Below, in pieces: positions 22,272 to 32,695 of a stretch of DNA of 64,000 bases. The stretch is from Tritrichomonas musculus (Eukaryota > Parabasalia > Tritrichomonadida > Tritrichomonadidae): NCBI GenBank assembly GCA_039105265.1, contig JAPFFF010000001.1:6014001-6078000 (forward strand). Direction: 5' to 3'. A program made the position numbers and the translations under genes. The stretch's first letter is position 1; each line of letters opens with the position of its first letter. The notes under the pieces were generated by a model. The model saw nothing but the letters and a program-made list of their open reading frames with translations. It was not told the origin of the DNA and did no database searches.

Positions 22272-22532
22272 ATGACCGAAATAAGCGAAAATATAGAATC
22301 ACCTCGTTCTAATAAAAAACAGAGGAAAAGTTTCAATACATACTCTTATAAAATGACACATCCACAAATCACTATCACTCCGAAAGTGAAAGTCAATATG
22401 GAAGAAACGATAATTCAAGAAGATCAATCATATTTACTTAGTCAAATTTTAACAGATTTATATGACTTATACGCTATGGATATTATAGTATTGCTTTTTA
22501 CAATTTTTATTATTTTGTACTTATTTTTTTAA
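22272..22532 (+). CDS. Small tail-anchored membrane protein (86 aa)
   Basis: The frame starts at ATG. The N-terminal half is polar and basic (SPRSNKKQRKSF). The C-terminal 17 residues (DIIVLLFTIFIILYLFF) form one hydrophobic helix ending at the stop. That is the layout of a tail-anchored protein inserted after translation into the ER or another internal membrane. No family is recognised. The residue composition before the anchor is unlike random AT-rich sequence, which supports a real gene, but its short length leaves doubt. Confidence 0.5.
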   Translation: MTEISENIESPRSNKKQRKSFNTYSYKMTHPQITITPKVKVNMEETIIQEDQSYLLSQILTDLYDLYAMDIIVLLFTIFIILYLFF

Positions 22533-22911
22533 TTCCAAGAAAAGATTTTATGAATTTCTTTATATTTTAAAATGCACTTTATGATACATAATAGTTTTAT
22601 TGCTTCTACTGGAAACATTTATATATATATATATATTACGTTACCTTTTGTTTTAACAAAGATTTAACCCAATGGTTTATATGTTTATATCTATTATTTG
22701 CTCATGTATTTTATAAAAATAAGCCAATATTACTGTTTTTATTATTATTATAATAATGATACTTATTTTTACAATATTTTGCTATTCCTATTTTCTCATT
22801 AAAACAATACCATTATATTAAAGCACTTGTGCATTTCAGTTTTAAAATATTGAGTATTGAAAATATATATTGCTTGAATGATAAGTGTATATTTAATATA
22901 TGGATCATTAC

Positions 22912-24055
22912 AGAACCTAGGAAACTAAATACGTTATTTCCGTTAAAATATAAAATCGCATTTTTTAATTGATATAAATAAATTCAAATGACGGCATTCA
23001 TATGATATAATTTTTATAGTGTTTAAAATTTGTTGAAAATAGTAAACTTCATATTTGTTGGCTTCATTTGTAAAAAAATTAAAATTGGTTATTGAAAAGT
23101 TTACGTTAAAATTCAAAACTTATCGTTTTTTTTACTCAGAAAATAAAATGAAGCTGTAGAAAAAAATTTCTCTGATTTTCTTGTCATAGTACTTCTCTCA
23201 GTTAAAATATGATGCCTTAAAATTATATATAAATAAAAAAATTTAAATTTCCAGCGTAACGTTTTTTTATATTTTAGTTTTTATTTTTTTCTATTTTCTT
23301 ATCAAAATTTCCTCTTTATTCCTAATGGCGCAAAATGGTATTTATATCGACCTTAACAGACCTTTTGTCAATTGTAATAATAATCTATAATAAATACCAA
23401 TTGATAAATTATTCAAGATAAGAGCTAATCTACTCTCTCGATTCCGCAAATAATTCTTGCATTCGCAGTTGCATCAAAATGGGATAATGGCCTCGTTGAC
23501 CATAATTATTTTTATTTTTAGAAATAATTTCGTTTTATGTCCAATAAATTCGTATATCTACAAATTTAAGAATAATAAATAAGAATTTTTGCTTAGAAAA
23601 ATCAAAAAGAACGTACATTTATAAAATATTAATTGATAATTGATTAATTGATCAATTAAAATGCTTTTATTTTTTTAATATTACTTTAACCAGGCTATGC
23701 CCTCTTTATAATTCCTACTAAAAAATTATAATCAAAATCTTTTTATGATATATTTAAATATTTTTTTGTTTTCAAAACCTTAAATTTCATAATCACTGAG
23801 TCTGCTAGCTGTTTTTTGCATGCAGATTATCCCGTGGATGAAATAAATCTTCTTGCCTTTTGTTTTTGAAAATAAACCATTCAATTATTTGTATTAATTA
23901 ATACAATTTCAGATGAAAAATAAAACATTTATATCTTAAAACGTTACGCCGAATTTTTTTATTTTATTTTATTTATAATAACAAAATATATGATAAAACA
24001 ATATATCATGCTTTTATTAATTTTTAATCATATTCATGGGAGTTTCCTAGGTTCT
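22912..24055. mobile_element. Non-autonomous TIR DNA transposon with target duplication, 1.14 kb
   Basis: Perfect 15-bp terminal inverted repeats, AGAACCTAGGAAACT at 22912-22926 and its complement at 24041-24055. The bases just outside are ATCATTAC at 22904-22911 and 24056-24063, an 8-bp target duplication that extends to 10 bp if the next AG is counted. An inner inverted pair (GCGTAACGTTTT at 23254-23265 with its complement at 23938-23949) suggests a nested or composite interior. No transposase frame is present. The 8-bp duplication points to the hAT superfamily, but a 9-10 bp duplication (Mutator-type) cannot be excluded. The good preservation of the ends suggests recent insertion. Confidence 0.82.
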
Positions 24056-24231
24056 ATCATTACAGACAATTTTTTTCCATAAGGGGCTATTTCCTTCATA
24101 AGTATTTGACTTAATTTAACTAATTTTTAACAATAACAAATAAACGTTCACCCTCCTTCTGAGAGGAAGTTCACTCACCTATGTAAACTTTTGAAAATCC
24201 TTGAAAATATTTTTAAACGTTAACTTATCAA

Positions 24232-25629
24232 ATGAACTTCGCTAGTGAAGCAGAAAATAATGATCTAAAAGCCAAAAGCCAAAATAAAATCAAGTTTTGT
24301 CTTCGTGTCTTCCAACTCTTAAACATGACCTTGAATGATAATACACAAATCGATAAGGTAGGACTTGCGTGGTGTGAGGACGGAGTCCATTTCATATGCA
24401 ATTCGCAAATACTTGGCAGTTATATTCACCTTAAGTCCAATTCCATCAATACAAATTTTCGAGCTCATTCATTTCAAATTGAAAGTATTAGTATCGAAGA
24501 AATCAGAAGACTTTTCGGAAACCTTTCAGACATCAAGAATTGGAAAATGAGGCGAAACGTTTCTTTTCCTTTCTCTACAGAAAGTAAAGAAAATGAAGTT
24601 AAATCAATTCCTTGCCTAGAAAAAAATAGACGCTCTTTTGATGCCATTTCAGCAGATTCAAATTCAATATTACCGCCGATAATCTTTGATTTATTTAAAA
24701 ATGATAAATATAATCTTCACCAGGTAGAAATACTCATGAAGAAAGTCGATTTTATGCCAAATTGGAAAAATAAATTCCTTTATAAAGCCTCAAAAGATTG
24801 GTATTCTATTTGCCAAAAATTAAATAAAGACCAATATTCTGTCAATTTTGATTCGGTCCCTGCTTCAAAATTCATTAAATTAATAATAACAGCATCAGAA
24901 CCAAAATTAGACCAAAAAATAGATATTGTTAATAGTAATCTGAATTATTTACTTAGAAATTCAAATTGCAATTCTCAATCATTAGGAGATATTTGTTTCA
25001 TTGACTACTTAAAATTATGCTTACAATTTGGCTTTTTTACACATATTGCTAATACAATTGCAGAATTGAGTTCAGATAATACAACATCATTTGTATCTTG
25101 GTTCATTCCTTCAACCGATTGCAATTATGCTCAAGAGAAAATGTTGAAAAATGATCTAAATTGGTGTTTAAAACTCTCAAAAACTTGCCCGAATAATTTT
25201 TCCATATTACTAAATTCAGATAATAACGATATCGTTTCATCACATATTATATTTAATCCAATGCCTCTCAAACCAGATCAATCTTTCTTTATAAAAGAAG
25301 AACAAGAACCATCAATCCAATCAAGATCCAATATTACTTCCTTTATCAGAGAAGTTCTAGAATTAGATATCCCAGAAGACAGAAAGTCAAGAATTGAGAG
25401 AAAACCCGTGGTTTTTGTACCTATCAGTAATATTCTAAAAGAAAACAAAGGAAAACCCAAAAAAGAAATTGAAATGCATCATGATTTTGCAGATTTTTTA
25501 AGCAAATATGATGACTTCGAGTTTCCAGATAGCTTTGATTTTTCAAATGACTATTCATCTGGATCTATTTCACCACAGGACATTTTTTCTCAGAAATCCC
25601 ATAATATCTTTAGCTTTTCTTCCGTTTAA
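24232..25629 (+). CDS. IBP39-like protein with an initiator-binding-type domain (465 aa)
   Basis: The frame starts at ATG. Residues about 18-110 resemble the winged-helix initiator-binding domain (IBD) of the trichomonad transcription factor IBP39: KFCLRVFQLLN, VGLAWCEDGVHFICNSQIL, then LKSNSINTNFRAHSF, which corresponds to the recognition-helix motif LNxLNxNLxxxGF. In Trichomonas vaginalis IBP39 binds the initiator element of protein-coding genes and its C-terminal part contacts the RNA polymerase II tail. Here the remaining 350 residues are mostly polar. A helical segment at about 145-190 (IFDLFKNDKYNLHQVEILMKK) could match the C-domain. An acidic, aromatic tail (YDDFEFPDSFDFSNDYSSG) resembles an activation region. 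I also considered a divergent HSF domain; the IBD fits better. Confidence 0.68.
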   Translation: MNFASEAENNDLKAKSQNKIKFCLRVFQLLNMTLNDNTQIDKVGLAWCEDGVHFICNSQILGSYIHLKSNSINTNFRAHSFQIESISIEEIRRLFGNLSDIKNWKMRRNVSFPFSTESKENEVKSIPCLEKNRRSFDAISADSNSILPPIIFDLFKNDKYNLHQVEILMKKVDFMPNWKNKFLYKASKDWYSICQKLNKDQYSVNFDSVPASKFIKLIITASEPKLDQKIDIVNSNLNYLLRNSNCNSQSLGDICFIDYLKLCLQFGFFTHIANTIAELSSDNTTSFVSWFIPSTDCNYAQEKMLKNDLNWCLKLSKTCPNNFSILLNSDNNDIVSSHIIFNPMPLKPDQSFFIKEEQEPSIQSRSNITSFIREVLELDIPEDRKSRIERKPVVFVPISNILKENKGKPKKEIEMHHDFADFLSKYDDFEFPDSFDFSNDYSSGSISPQDIFSQKSHNIFSFSSV

Positions 25630-26098
25630 CTTTAATTTGATATTTATTGTTTTATGAAATAAGATAAATAAAAATTTTTATATACGATTTTATATTGTAT
25701 GAGATTTATGAAAAAGTTATTTTTTATACAAGATATTTATCCTTTTTAAAATTTCGAGTATCTACAACAAAATATACTACAACAAAATATTTCCCCCCTT
25801 TTCAAGCAAAATATGATGATACAATGCAAGCTATTTTATGCAAAATATTAAATTTTCAACAACTTTCTAAACTAGACAGATTCTCCATACGAAATTACTT
25901 TTTTAATACAATATTTCGCAATTTGGCATTTGTTAAACTCATTCAATGCTAATTTCAGTAATAATTCCAAAATTTTAATATCATCTGTTTTGAATTATTC
26001 AATATATACTACAAAACAATACAAGTATATTTTAAATACCATTAAAATTTTTATTTAATTTAGCCCTACGTTTCAATATTTTCCAAATATTATATAAT
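25630..26098. other. Convergent spacer
   Basis: The IBP39-like and BspA-like genes end toward each other. AT-rich, with no gene or clear repeat. Confidence 0.5.
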
Positions 26099-29000
26099 TT
26101 ATGGATCTTGGTTCATTTCAACTTCGGCTTCACTTTGATCTTTATTTCTTTTCATTCTTAAAATAAGAAACACGATTAAAATGACAATAGCTGCAACTAC
26201 AACAATTACAGCGATAACAATTCCAGCAATAGCGCCGCCACTGAGCTTATTCTTATGAAGGGGATAGTTACAAAATGTTTTGTTAGCATAATTGCTAGAA
26301 GTATGAATTCCTTTAATTTTAGAAATACCGATATCATAATCGCAATCTGGTTCAAATCTACCAAGATAATAAATATCTTTGAATTTAGTATCTTTAAATG
26401 CTTCATTACCAATCTTTAAGAAATAATCATATCGATAATAAGAATGTCCATGGTCTTTGGCATTGAAATATTGCTCCTCTTTATTAGTTAGAGTAAATGT
26501 TAATCTTCCACCTTTAAATCCAGAACAACCTTTGAATGCACGCTGTTCTATTGATACTGTGTCACTACCAGTGTCCGGTGTTCCTTTTACTTTGAAGGAA
26601 AGATGTTCTGAAAAGCCTGAACAATCTGAAAAAGCATATTCTTCAATATATTGAAGTTCATCAGAAAAGTGCAACTGTCCATTCAATCCTGAACATCCTG
26701 CAAATGCGTATTTTTCAACTTTTTGTAGTTTTTCAGCTTTAAGTTGTCCTTTTAATCCAGAACACCCATACAATGCATACTGCTTAACTTCTGATAATTC
26801 AGGATTTGTAATTAGTTGTCCATCCAATCCTTTGCAATTATAAAAAGAATATTCTTCAATTGTTCCTAAGCCATGAATGTCCAAATTTCCAGTGAAACCA
26901 GAGCAATCATAAAATGCACGTGGTCCAACAGTTGTAACAGAATACAAAGGAATATCACCAATGAATTTGGAACAGCCAGAAAATGTTCCTTCAGGTACAT
27001 TTTCTATTGATTCTGGAAGATAAAGTTTTCCATCAAAACCAGAACAACCACGAAAAGCATTTTTTCCATATACTTGTTCAGAACCAAAATCTGGTTCTGG
27101 ACCAAGTATTGTTCCACGTGGAAGTCTTAAGTTTCCTTTAAAGCCAGAGCATCCATCAAAAGCACCTTCATCAATATAAAGATTATGGTTATTAGTAAGA
27201 TAATCTGGAAATGTTATTTCATCAGTAAAGCCTGAACAATCTAAAAATGCATTCTTACCTATCTCGGCAATTGAACGACCAAATGATAATCCGCGATTAA
27301 GTTTATCACATCCATTAAATGCATTTGGTCCAATTGTTTGGAGTGAATCAGGGAAGTTTAATGATCCAGAAATGCCTGAGAATCTGAATGCTGAGTCTCC
27401 AATTGATGTTAATTCAGCTGGAACATTTAATGGCCCACTGAAAGCAGCACACCTGTAAAATGCATATTGATCGATTGATGTTACAGTTTCTGGTATTTCA
27501 AATGTTTTAAGTTGTTCACATCTATAAAAAGTATATTGATTTATTCTGCTTACAAGTGGTGGAATTTTTGTATTCTGGAGTGAGGTACACCTATAAAAGG
27601 CATTACTACCAATTGAATTGACTTGTGGATAAGTGCCATAATTAACTGCTGTAAGACCTGTGCATTCAGCAAAAGCTTTGCTTCCTATTGATGTAACAGT
27701 ATCTGGGATTGCAATTGTTCCCAAAGTCTTCATTCCATAAAATGCTTCAGAAGGAATTGATGTAATTTTTCCTAAATTCACGGTTTTGAGAGGACAGCAT
27801 TTAAATGAATTTGAATTGATTTTGATATAACCATCATCAAATTTCACTGTGCTCAATTTCTTACAACTATAAAAAGCATAGTTTTGAATATCAGTTTCTG
27901 TTGGAGTTAGTACATTATTCCCATCAATAATGACTAAATCAGCATAACTTGTTCCTTCAACAGTCAATGATTCAATATTAGTAAATGAAAATGCATATCC
28001 CTGAATTTGCACAACAGATTTTGGAATATTAAGTGGCTTTGATAATCCTGAATAATAAAATGCATGATCTTTGATAACCTGTCTTGTTGTAATATTACTT
28101 TCAATTGTTAATCCTGTAAGACTACTGCAATGATCAAAAGCATATGATCCGATTTCTTTAATAAGGAATGGAATTGAAAGATCTCCATTAAGACCTGATT
28201 GAGCAAATGCTTCATCACTAATAATTTGCTCTTCATATCCATCTTTTTCTTCAATGAATGAAAGGTTATAATTGAGACTACCCAACTTTTTACAATAGTA
28301 GAAAGCACGTTCACCAATAAAGCCTCTCGCATTATCATAATTTTCATCAAGATTGAAGAAAATAGTGATATCGGCACCGAGATTATGACAGTTTTCAAAT
28401 GCACTTGTACCAATATAATTGGCAGTTATCGAAGAAAACTCAAGGTTGAAACAATTCATGAATGCGTAGTTTTCAATTTTATCAGCTTTTAAAACTTTGG
28501 GATCAGCAGCATTTAAATTAAAGCATCTTTCAAAGGCAGCTACGCCAATTAATTTCATGTATGGCAAATCTATTGATTGGAGTCCAGTATTTTGAAATGC
28601 CATGTTGCCAATTTCTGATAGTGGATTTTTTTCATTTTCCGCTGTTTTTTCAGGATTAACCATCTTTAAAGTACCTGCTAAACGAACGCAATCTTTAAAT
28701 GCATTAGCTCCAATAGATCCTGCTTCTGTATCATCAGGAACAATTTCAATATTGGCGTTTAAATTTGAGCAAGATGAAAATGCATTTTCTTTAATTATGT
28801 GTGCTTTTATATCTGTAGTAACCATATTTTTTTGATTTTCAAAAGCACTTTCACCAATATAAGGTATTGTCTTCGTTGAAAAAGTTACTGAAGAAATACT
28901 TGTATCGAGATGTTCAACTGCTTTCGTTGATTGTGGATATATCTTGAAAGCATAATCACCAATCTCAGTAAGTTCATTTGGAAAACTGATAGTTTGTGGA

Positions 29001-30577
29001 AATTCAACATTTTGCTTAAAATAAGCTTTATTACCTATTCTGGTAATTTTATCAAGGCTCTTAAAGAATAATTTGACTTTAAATTGATCAGGATACTCGC
29101 CATTATTATCAGGTTTTTCAACATATTTCAAATTAAATGCTTCTTCTCCAATTTCAGTGATAACATCACTGTTAATGTGCAAATTTGACTTTTCACTTAA
29201 TGAACAATCATAAAATGCTTTGTCTCCAATTCTTTTCAGCTTTGTAGCTTTAGACAAGTCTATGTTAAAGTTCTGATTTTGCACTCCTTCAAAAGCACTA
29301 TTTCCGATTGTTTCTAAATTTTCCGAAAAAACTAGAGGATTTTGATCATTAACTTCAGTGATGCTTTCAAATTCTGATCTTCTTATTGCTAAAAATTGAC
29401 CTTTGAAAGCTTTTTCACCAAAATCAGTTGCTTTTTCTAATGTTGGGAAGACTAACTTGTGATATGATAAACCATATGCAAAAGTGAAAGCTTCACTTTC
29501 GATTGTTTTCAAGCTGGTTGGAAAAATTACGGTGTATTTTTCTTTATTATTTTCGCTATTATAGCCATAATAAAGTTCACCCGAATAACTATCATAAAAA
29601 GCTTGAGACTTGATTGTTGTTAATTTGGTTGCCTTATACAAATCAACATTAGAAGATAAATAATGTGTATAGGCAAAAGCACTTGATTCAATAGTTTCCA
29701 ATTCACTTTGATGATCTTCATCAATAAGAATAGAATAGATTTTGGTTCCATAAAAAGAAGATGACTCAATTTTTGTTAAAAGGTGTGGAATGATTAATGT
29801 AAACGTAGAACTAATACTACTTCCAGCTTCATAAAAAGCAAAAGAACCAATTTTAGTTAATTGTGTAGCTGAATTAAAAAATGAGTTACTCAAATCCAAT
29901 TGGCCACAATATTGGAAAGCATATTCATCAATGGTTCCTAATGAAGGTTCAGTACCATCTAAGGAAATTGAACTTAAGTAACTATCTTGAAAAGCATATT
30001 TACCAATTGTAACAAGTGATTCTGGCAATCTCATCGATATTGTTGATTTTTGTTTGTTATTTAAGGAACGAAAAGCATAATCTTCTATTTTGTGTAATTT
30101 TGGTTCATTAAAAGAAAAAGTAACAGAATTTAAGTATGCAAATTCAAAAGCATTTTCCCCTATTGTTTTAAGAGAAGGTGGGAAAGAAATACTTACAGTA
30201 CTTTCATAACTATTATATTTATAATTTAAGTATTCAAATGCATGCTGTGCTATTGAATCAAGCTTGGATTCAGCTGAAGTATCTAAAGTAATAGTATCAA
30301 TTGTGCATTTGCTGAAAGCATACTCACCAATTTTAGTTACTTCTTTACCTATTGTTATTGATGACATTTGGCAATTAGAAAAAAGCATTTTAGGAATAAC
30401 CTTTTTTGCAGCTTCAACACCTTGGGCGAATGTAAAGCTAATTCTTCCAAGATTATCACAATCATGGTATTTGGGACTTGTATAACCTTTGATGGCTTCT
30501 GCGTCCAATGTAATGGTAGTAGACTCTGGACATACTTTTTCTGATGAGCAAAGAGAGAACAAGATAAGAACAAACAT
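26099..30577 (-). CDS. BspA-like leucine-rich-repeat surface protein (1492 aa)
   Basis: The protein begins with a signal peptide (MFVLILFSLCSS). About 1430 residues of BspA/TpLRR-type repeats (LRR_5) follow, each 22-25 residues long with the core I..nAF..C..L......P..v..I. Near the C-terminus a 25-residue hydrophobic helix (about 1449-1474) and a short basic then acidic tail (RMKRNKDQSEAEVEMNQDP) mark a type I membrane protein. The BspA-like family is greatly expanded in trichomonads and is thought to serve adhesion to host cells or bacteria. The N-terminal third has less regular repeats than the middle and C-terminal thirds, where SGF- and GC-containing repeats are nearly identical, which suggests recent tandem expansion. 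The stop is TAAATT, overlapping the UAAA polyadenylation signal type. Confidence 0.95.
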   Translation of the reverse strand: MFVLILFSLCSSEKVCPESTTITLDAEAIKGYTSPKYHDCDNLGRISFTFAQGVEAAKKVIPKMLFSNCQMSSITIGKEVTKIGEYAFSKCTIDTITLDTSAESKLDSIAQHAFEYLNYKYNSYESTVSISFPPSLKTIGENAFEFAYLNSVTFSFNEPKLHKIEDYAFRSLNNKQKSTISMRLPESLVTIGKYAFQDSYLSSISLDGTEPSLGTIDEYAFQYCGQLDLSNSFFNSATQLTKIGSFAFYEAGSSISSTFTLIIPHLLTKIESSSFYGTKIYSILIDEDHQSELETIESSAFAYTHYLSSNVDLYKATKLTTIKSQAFYDSYSGELYYGYNSENNKEKYTVIFPTSLKTIESEAFTFAYGLSYHKLVFPTLEKATDFGEKAFKGQFLAIRRSEFESITEVNDQNPLVFSENLETIGNSAFEGVQNQNFNIDLSKATKLKRIGDKAFYDCSLSEKSNLHINSDVITEIGEEAFNLKYVEKPDNNGEYPDQFKVKLFFKSLDKITRIGNKAYFKQNVEFPQTISFPNELTEIGDYAFKIYPQSTKAVEHLDTSISSVTFSTKTIPYIGESAFENQKNMVTTDIKAHIIKENAFSSCSNLNANIEIVPDDTEAGSIGANAFKDCVRLAGTLKMVNPEKTAENEKNPLSEIGNMAFQNTGLQSIDLPYMKLIGVAAFERCFNLNAADPKVLKADKIENYAFMNCFNLEFSSITANYIGTSAFENCHNLGADITIFFNLDENYDNARGFIGERAFYYCKKLGSLNYNLSFIEEKDGYEEQIISDEAFAQSGLNGDLSIPFLIKEIGSYAFDHCSSLTGLTIESNITTRQVIKDHAFYYSGLSKPLNIPKSVVQIQGYAFSFTNIESLTVEGTSYADLVIIDGNNVLTPTETDIQNYAFYSCKKLSTVKFDDGYIKINSNSFKCCPLKTVNLGKITSIPSEAFYGMKTLGTIAIPDTVTSIGSKAFAECTGLTAVNYGTYPQVNSIGSNAFYRCTSLQNTKIPPLVSRINQYTFYRCEQLKTFEIPETVTSIDQYAFYRCAAFSGPLNVPAELTSIGDSAFRFSGISGSLNFPDSLQTIGPNAFNGCDKLNRGLSFGRSIAEIGKNAFLDCSGFTDEITFPDYLTNNHNLYIDEGAFDGCSGFKGNLRLPRGTILGPEPDFGSEQVYGKNAFRGCSGFDGKLYLPESIENVPEGTFSGCSKFIGDIPLYSVTTVGPRAFYDCSGFTGNLDIHGLGTIEEYSFYNCKGLDGQLITNPELSEVKQYALYGCSGLKGQLKAEKLQKVEKYAFAGCSGLNGQLHFSDELQYIEEYAFSDCSGFSEHLSFKVKGTPDTGSDTVSIEQRAFKGCSGFKGGRLTFTLTNKEEQYFNAKDHGHSYYRYDYFLKIGNEAFKDTKFKDIYYLGRFEPDCDYDIGISKIKGIHTSSNYANKTFCNYPLHKNKLSGGAIAGIVIAVIVVVAAIVILIVFLILRMKRNKDQSEAEVEMNQDP

Positions 30578-30582
30578 ACTAA

Positions 30583-30589
30583 AAAGTGA
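30583..30589 (-). promoter_or_regulatory. Initiator-like element of the BspA-like gene
   Basis: On the minus strand TCACTTT lies with its A 10 nt before the ATG. This fits the trichomonad initiator TCA+1-Y-W and the very short 5' leaders of that lineage. It is the clearest initiator match in the window; other host genes show only loose TCA motifs. Confidence 0.55.
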
Positions 30590-30972
30590 AACAAAGTAAC
30601 CGATAAAAATTTTTCAATTCATATCACAACCAAAATTTTTTTATAAAAATTCTTTTTTTCATGATCTTTATGAGATATTAATGATATTATGCATCTAATT
30701 GATGCTTTGTTTCATAATTTGACAATTATCAATAACATGTATAGTCAAACAAATAACTTTTCAAAAACCTATGGCAAAGCAATATTAAAAGACGTTTAAT
30801 AAAACTTTTTCTCAATTTATGACCACTTCATTTTCTCTCTCAATTAAAATTATTACCAAATTTTATAAAATTTTTAAATTTTTTGAGTAAATTACGTATA
30901 AATTATTAATATAAACACCATATTTAACATGAAAAAAATTATATAATAATAAAAAATAAATAAAACAGTTTG

Positions 30973-31536
30973 TTAAAATTGGAAAATTTTATTGAAATCA
31001 AAATTATCATTAATAGATATGTTATCTTGTATAACATTATCTTTTTGAATTAAGTTAGATAATTCGAAATTATCTATTTCTTGATTAGTTTTTGCTTCAT
31101 GAAAATCAAGATTGGTATCAACAATTTTATCATCATTTGGGATGACCTTTTTTTTCTGTGCTTTTTCTATTGTTTTCGGAGGCTTATTTTTAATTGGATT
31201 AGACTTGCTTTTTAATAATATTTTTTGAGGATTTTTTGATAACTGAGAAAGCTGGGCTAATAAAACTGAATTTTGCATAAAAATATCTTCATAGAAATGT
31301 TCAGCGAACCAACATATCAAGGCATCCTTCATCCGTTTTTTTGTATTTTGAAGTCGAATTCCCTCTTTGGTTTGCTTATAATCATTGACTAATTGCTTAC
31401 CAAAACAAAACAAGTCATCACGTTTTAAATTCATCTTGTCAAATAGGTTTTTTACATCAAAATATCTATTTCCTAAGTCACGGATTCGCTGATTTGTATC
31501 GTTTCTTATCTTTTTTGTTTGCTGTGAGGACTCCAT
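30973..31536 (-). CDS. Small basic protein, function unknown (187 aa)
   Basis: The frame opens at a TTG (31713), but the first 59 codons are Lys-rich AT sequence. The ATG at 31536 (MESSQQTKK) begins a protein-like stretch and is the likely start. Residues 1-100 look like a compact helical domain (DLGNRYFDVKNLFDKMN, KRDDLFCFGKQL, KRMKDALICWFAEHFYEDIF). A basic linker rich in KNPQK and KKKVIPN-type motifs follows, then an acidic Asn-rich tail. No membrane segment. No family is recognised. It is the last host-type gene before the desert. Confidence 0.6.
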   Translation of the reverse strand: MESSQQTKKIRNDTNQRIRDLGNRYFDVKNLFDKMNLKRDDLFCFGKQLVNDYKQTKEGIRLQNTKKRMKDALICWFAEHFYEDIFMQNSVLLAQLSQLSKNPQKILLKSKSNPIKNKPPKTIEKAQKKKVIPNDDKIVDTNLDFHEAKTNQEIDNFELSNLIQKDNVIQDNISINDNFDFNKIFQF

Positions 31537-32372
31537 TGAACTTATTTTCTTATCTTTAATATAAAGGACTATTAATTGATTCTTGTTTGATTTCATAATA
31601 AATGGTGTAGTAAAATTCTCAATTTTTTTTGTCATTTTCTCAATTTTTTTTCCTCTCAATTTTTTTTTCTCAATTATTTTTTTTTCTTCTTGTTTTAGTA
31701 TTGTTTTTAGCAATCACAAGGCACAATTCAGGTTTTATAATAAAAAATACATTTGAATATATATATATATGATATATAATAAATAACGGCTCAAAAGTAT
31801 AATTCTGATAAACACACATAGATTTTCTAATGAATCTTCTTCATCTTTTTTTTTAAATTTATCCAAAATCTATAAATTGAATATAAATATCATTATTTTT
31901 TTTTTTTTTTTTAATTTGTATGACTCTCAATTTATAAATTCAATCGAATTGCTATCGTATAATTTCAATATTTAAATATCAACATAAAGATAAATAAATA
32001 TGTCTTTAATAATCTGTCTTTAATATCATATCTTTTACCAAATAAAAAAAAATTACGGTAATTTTTTTTTTTTTGCTAAAAAAGTTAAATGAAACAAAAC
32101 TATAACAGATATTTTATCCTTTTCAAAAAAGATAAAATCATTCCCTAAACTTAAATCTTTATTTTATTATTGTTTTTTTCTTTCATTCATTGTAGAACAA
32201 ATATTGAAAATTTATTTTACCGTATACATATAATATATTACAAAATGATTTCATAAATCGGCAAAAACTTATTTGTTTTACTGAAAATGATACTTTTGGT
32301 TATGATAAATTCAACTTAATTTATGAAAAATTAAGTGTATCACACGACAATACCATAAATAAACATAATAGG

Positions 32373-32404
<32 letters not shown>
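32373..32404. repeat. 32-base poly-A tract
   Basis: An uninterrupted A run in the desert. No gene or retroelement body is recognisable beside it, so it is recorded only as a homopolymer. Confidence 0.8.
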
Positions 32405-32406
<2 letters not shown>

Positions 32407-32614
32407 AAGTTGAAAACATATAAAAAACCTACGAAATTCCAGATTATTGCCATTCTACATTTAGATATAAGTAAAATCATAGCCAATGATTACATCAATT
32501 TTTTTGAATAGAACATTTCAAAACTTGGAGATATCAGTTTTTGAGAACTCAAGTGGAGATAACATCATTGAAATTTTGAATTACAATTCATATATATATA
32601 TATAGTCTTTTCGG

Positions 32615-32695
32615 TTTGATAGTGGAAAAATTCAATTTGATAGTGGAAAAACCTTAAATTTGATAGTGGAAAAATTCATTTTGATAGTGGAAAAA
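32615..32695. repeat. Four regularly spaced TTTGATAGTGGAAAAA motifs
   Basis: Exact 16-bp copies start at 32615, 32636, 32659 and 32680, spaced 21, 23 and 21 bp, so the higher-order unit is 44 bp. No inverted partner was found in the desert. They could be iterated protein-binding sites at the end of a decayed element. Confidence 0.85.

Noticed and set aside
24232-24570. HSF-type DNA-binding domain in the protein at 24232
   Set aside because: Some positions fit, but the LKSNSINTNFRAHSF block and GLAW...HF spacing fit the trichomonad initiator-binding domain better.
25695-25952. 85-codon frame after the IBP39-like gene
   Set aside because: Starts at TTG and has AT-driven composition with no motif.
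32615-32695. CRISPR-like array
   Set aside because: Only four 16-bp repeats with 5-7 bp spacers in a eukaryotic setting; too short and no cas genes.
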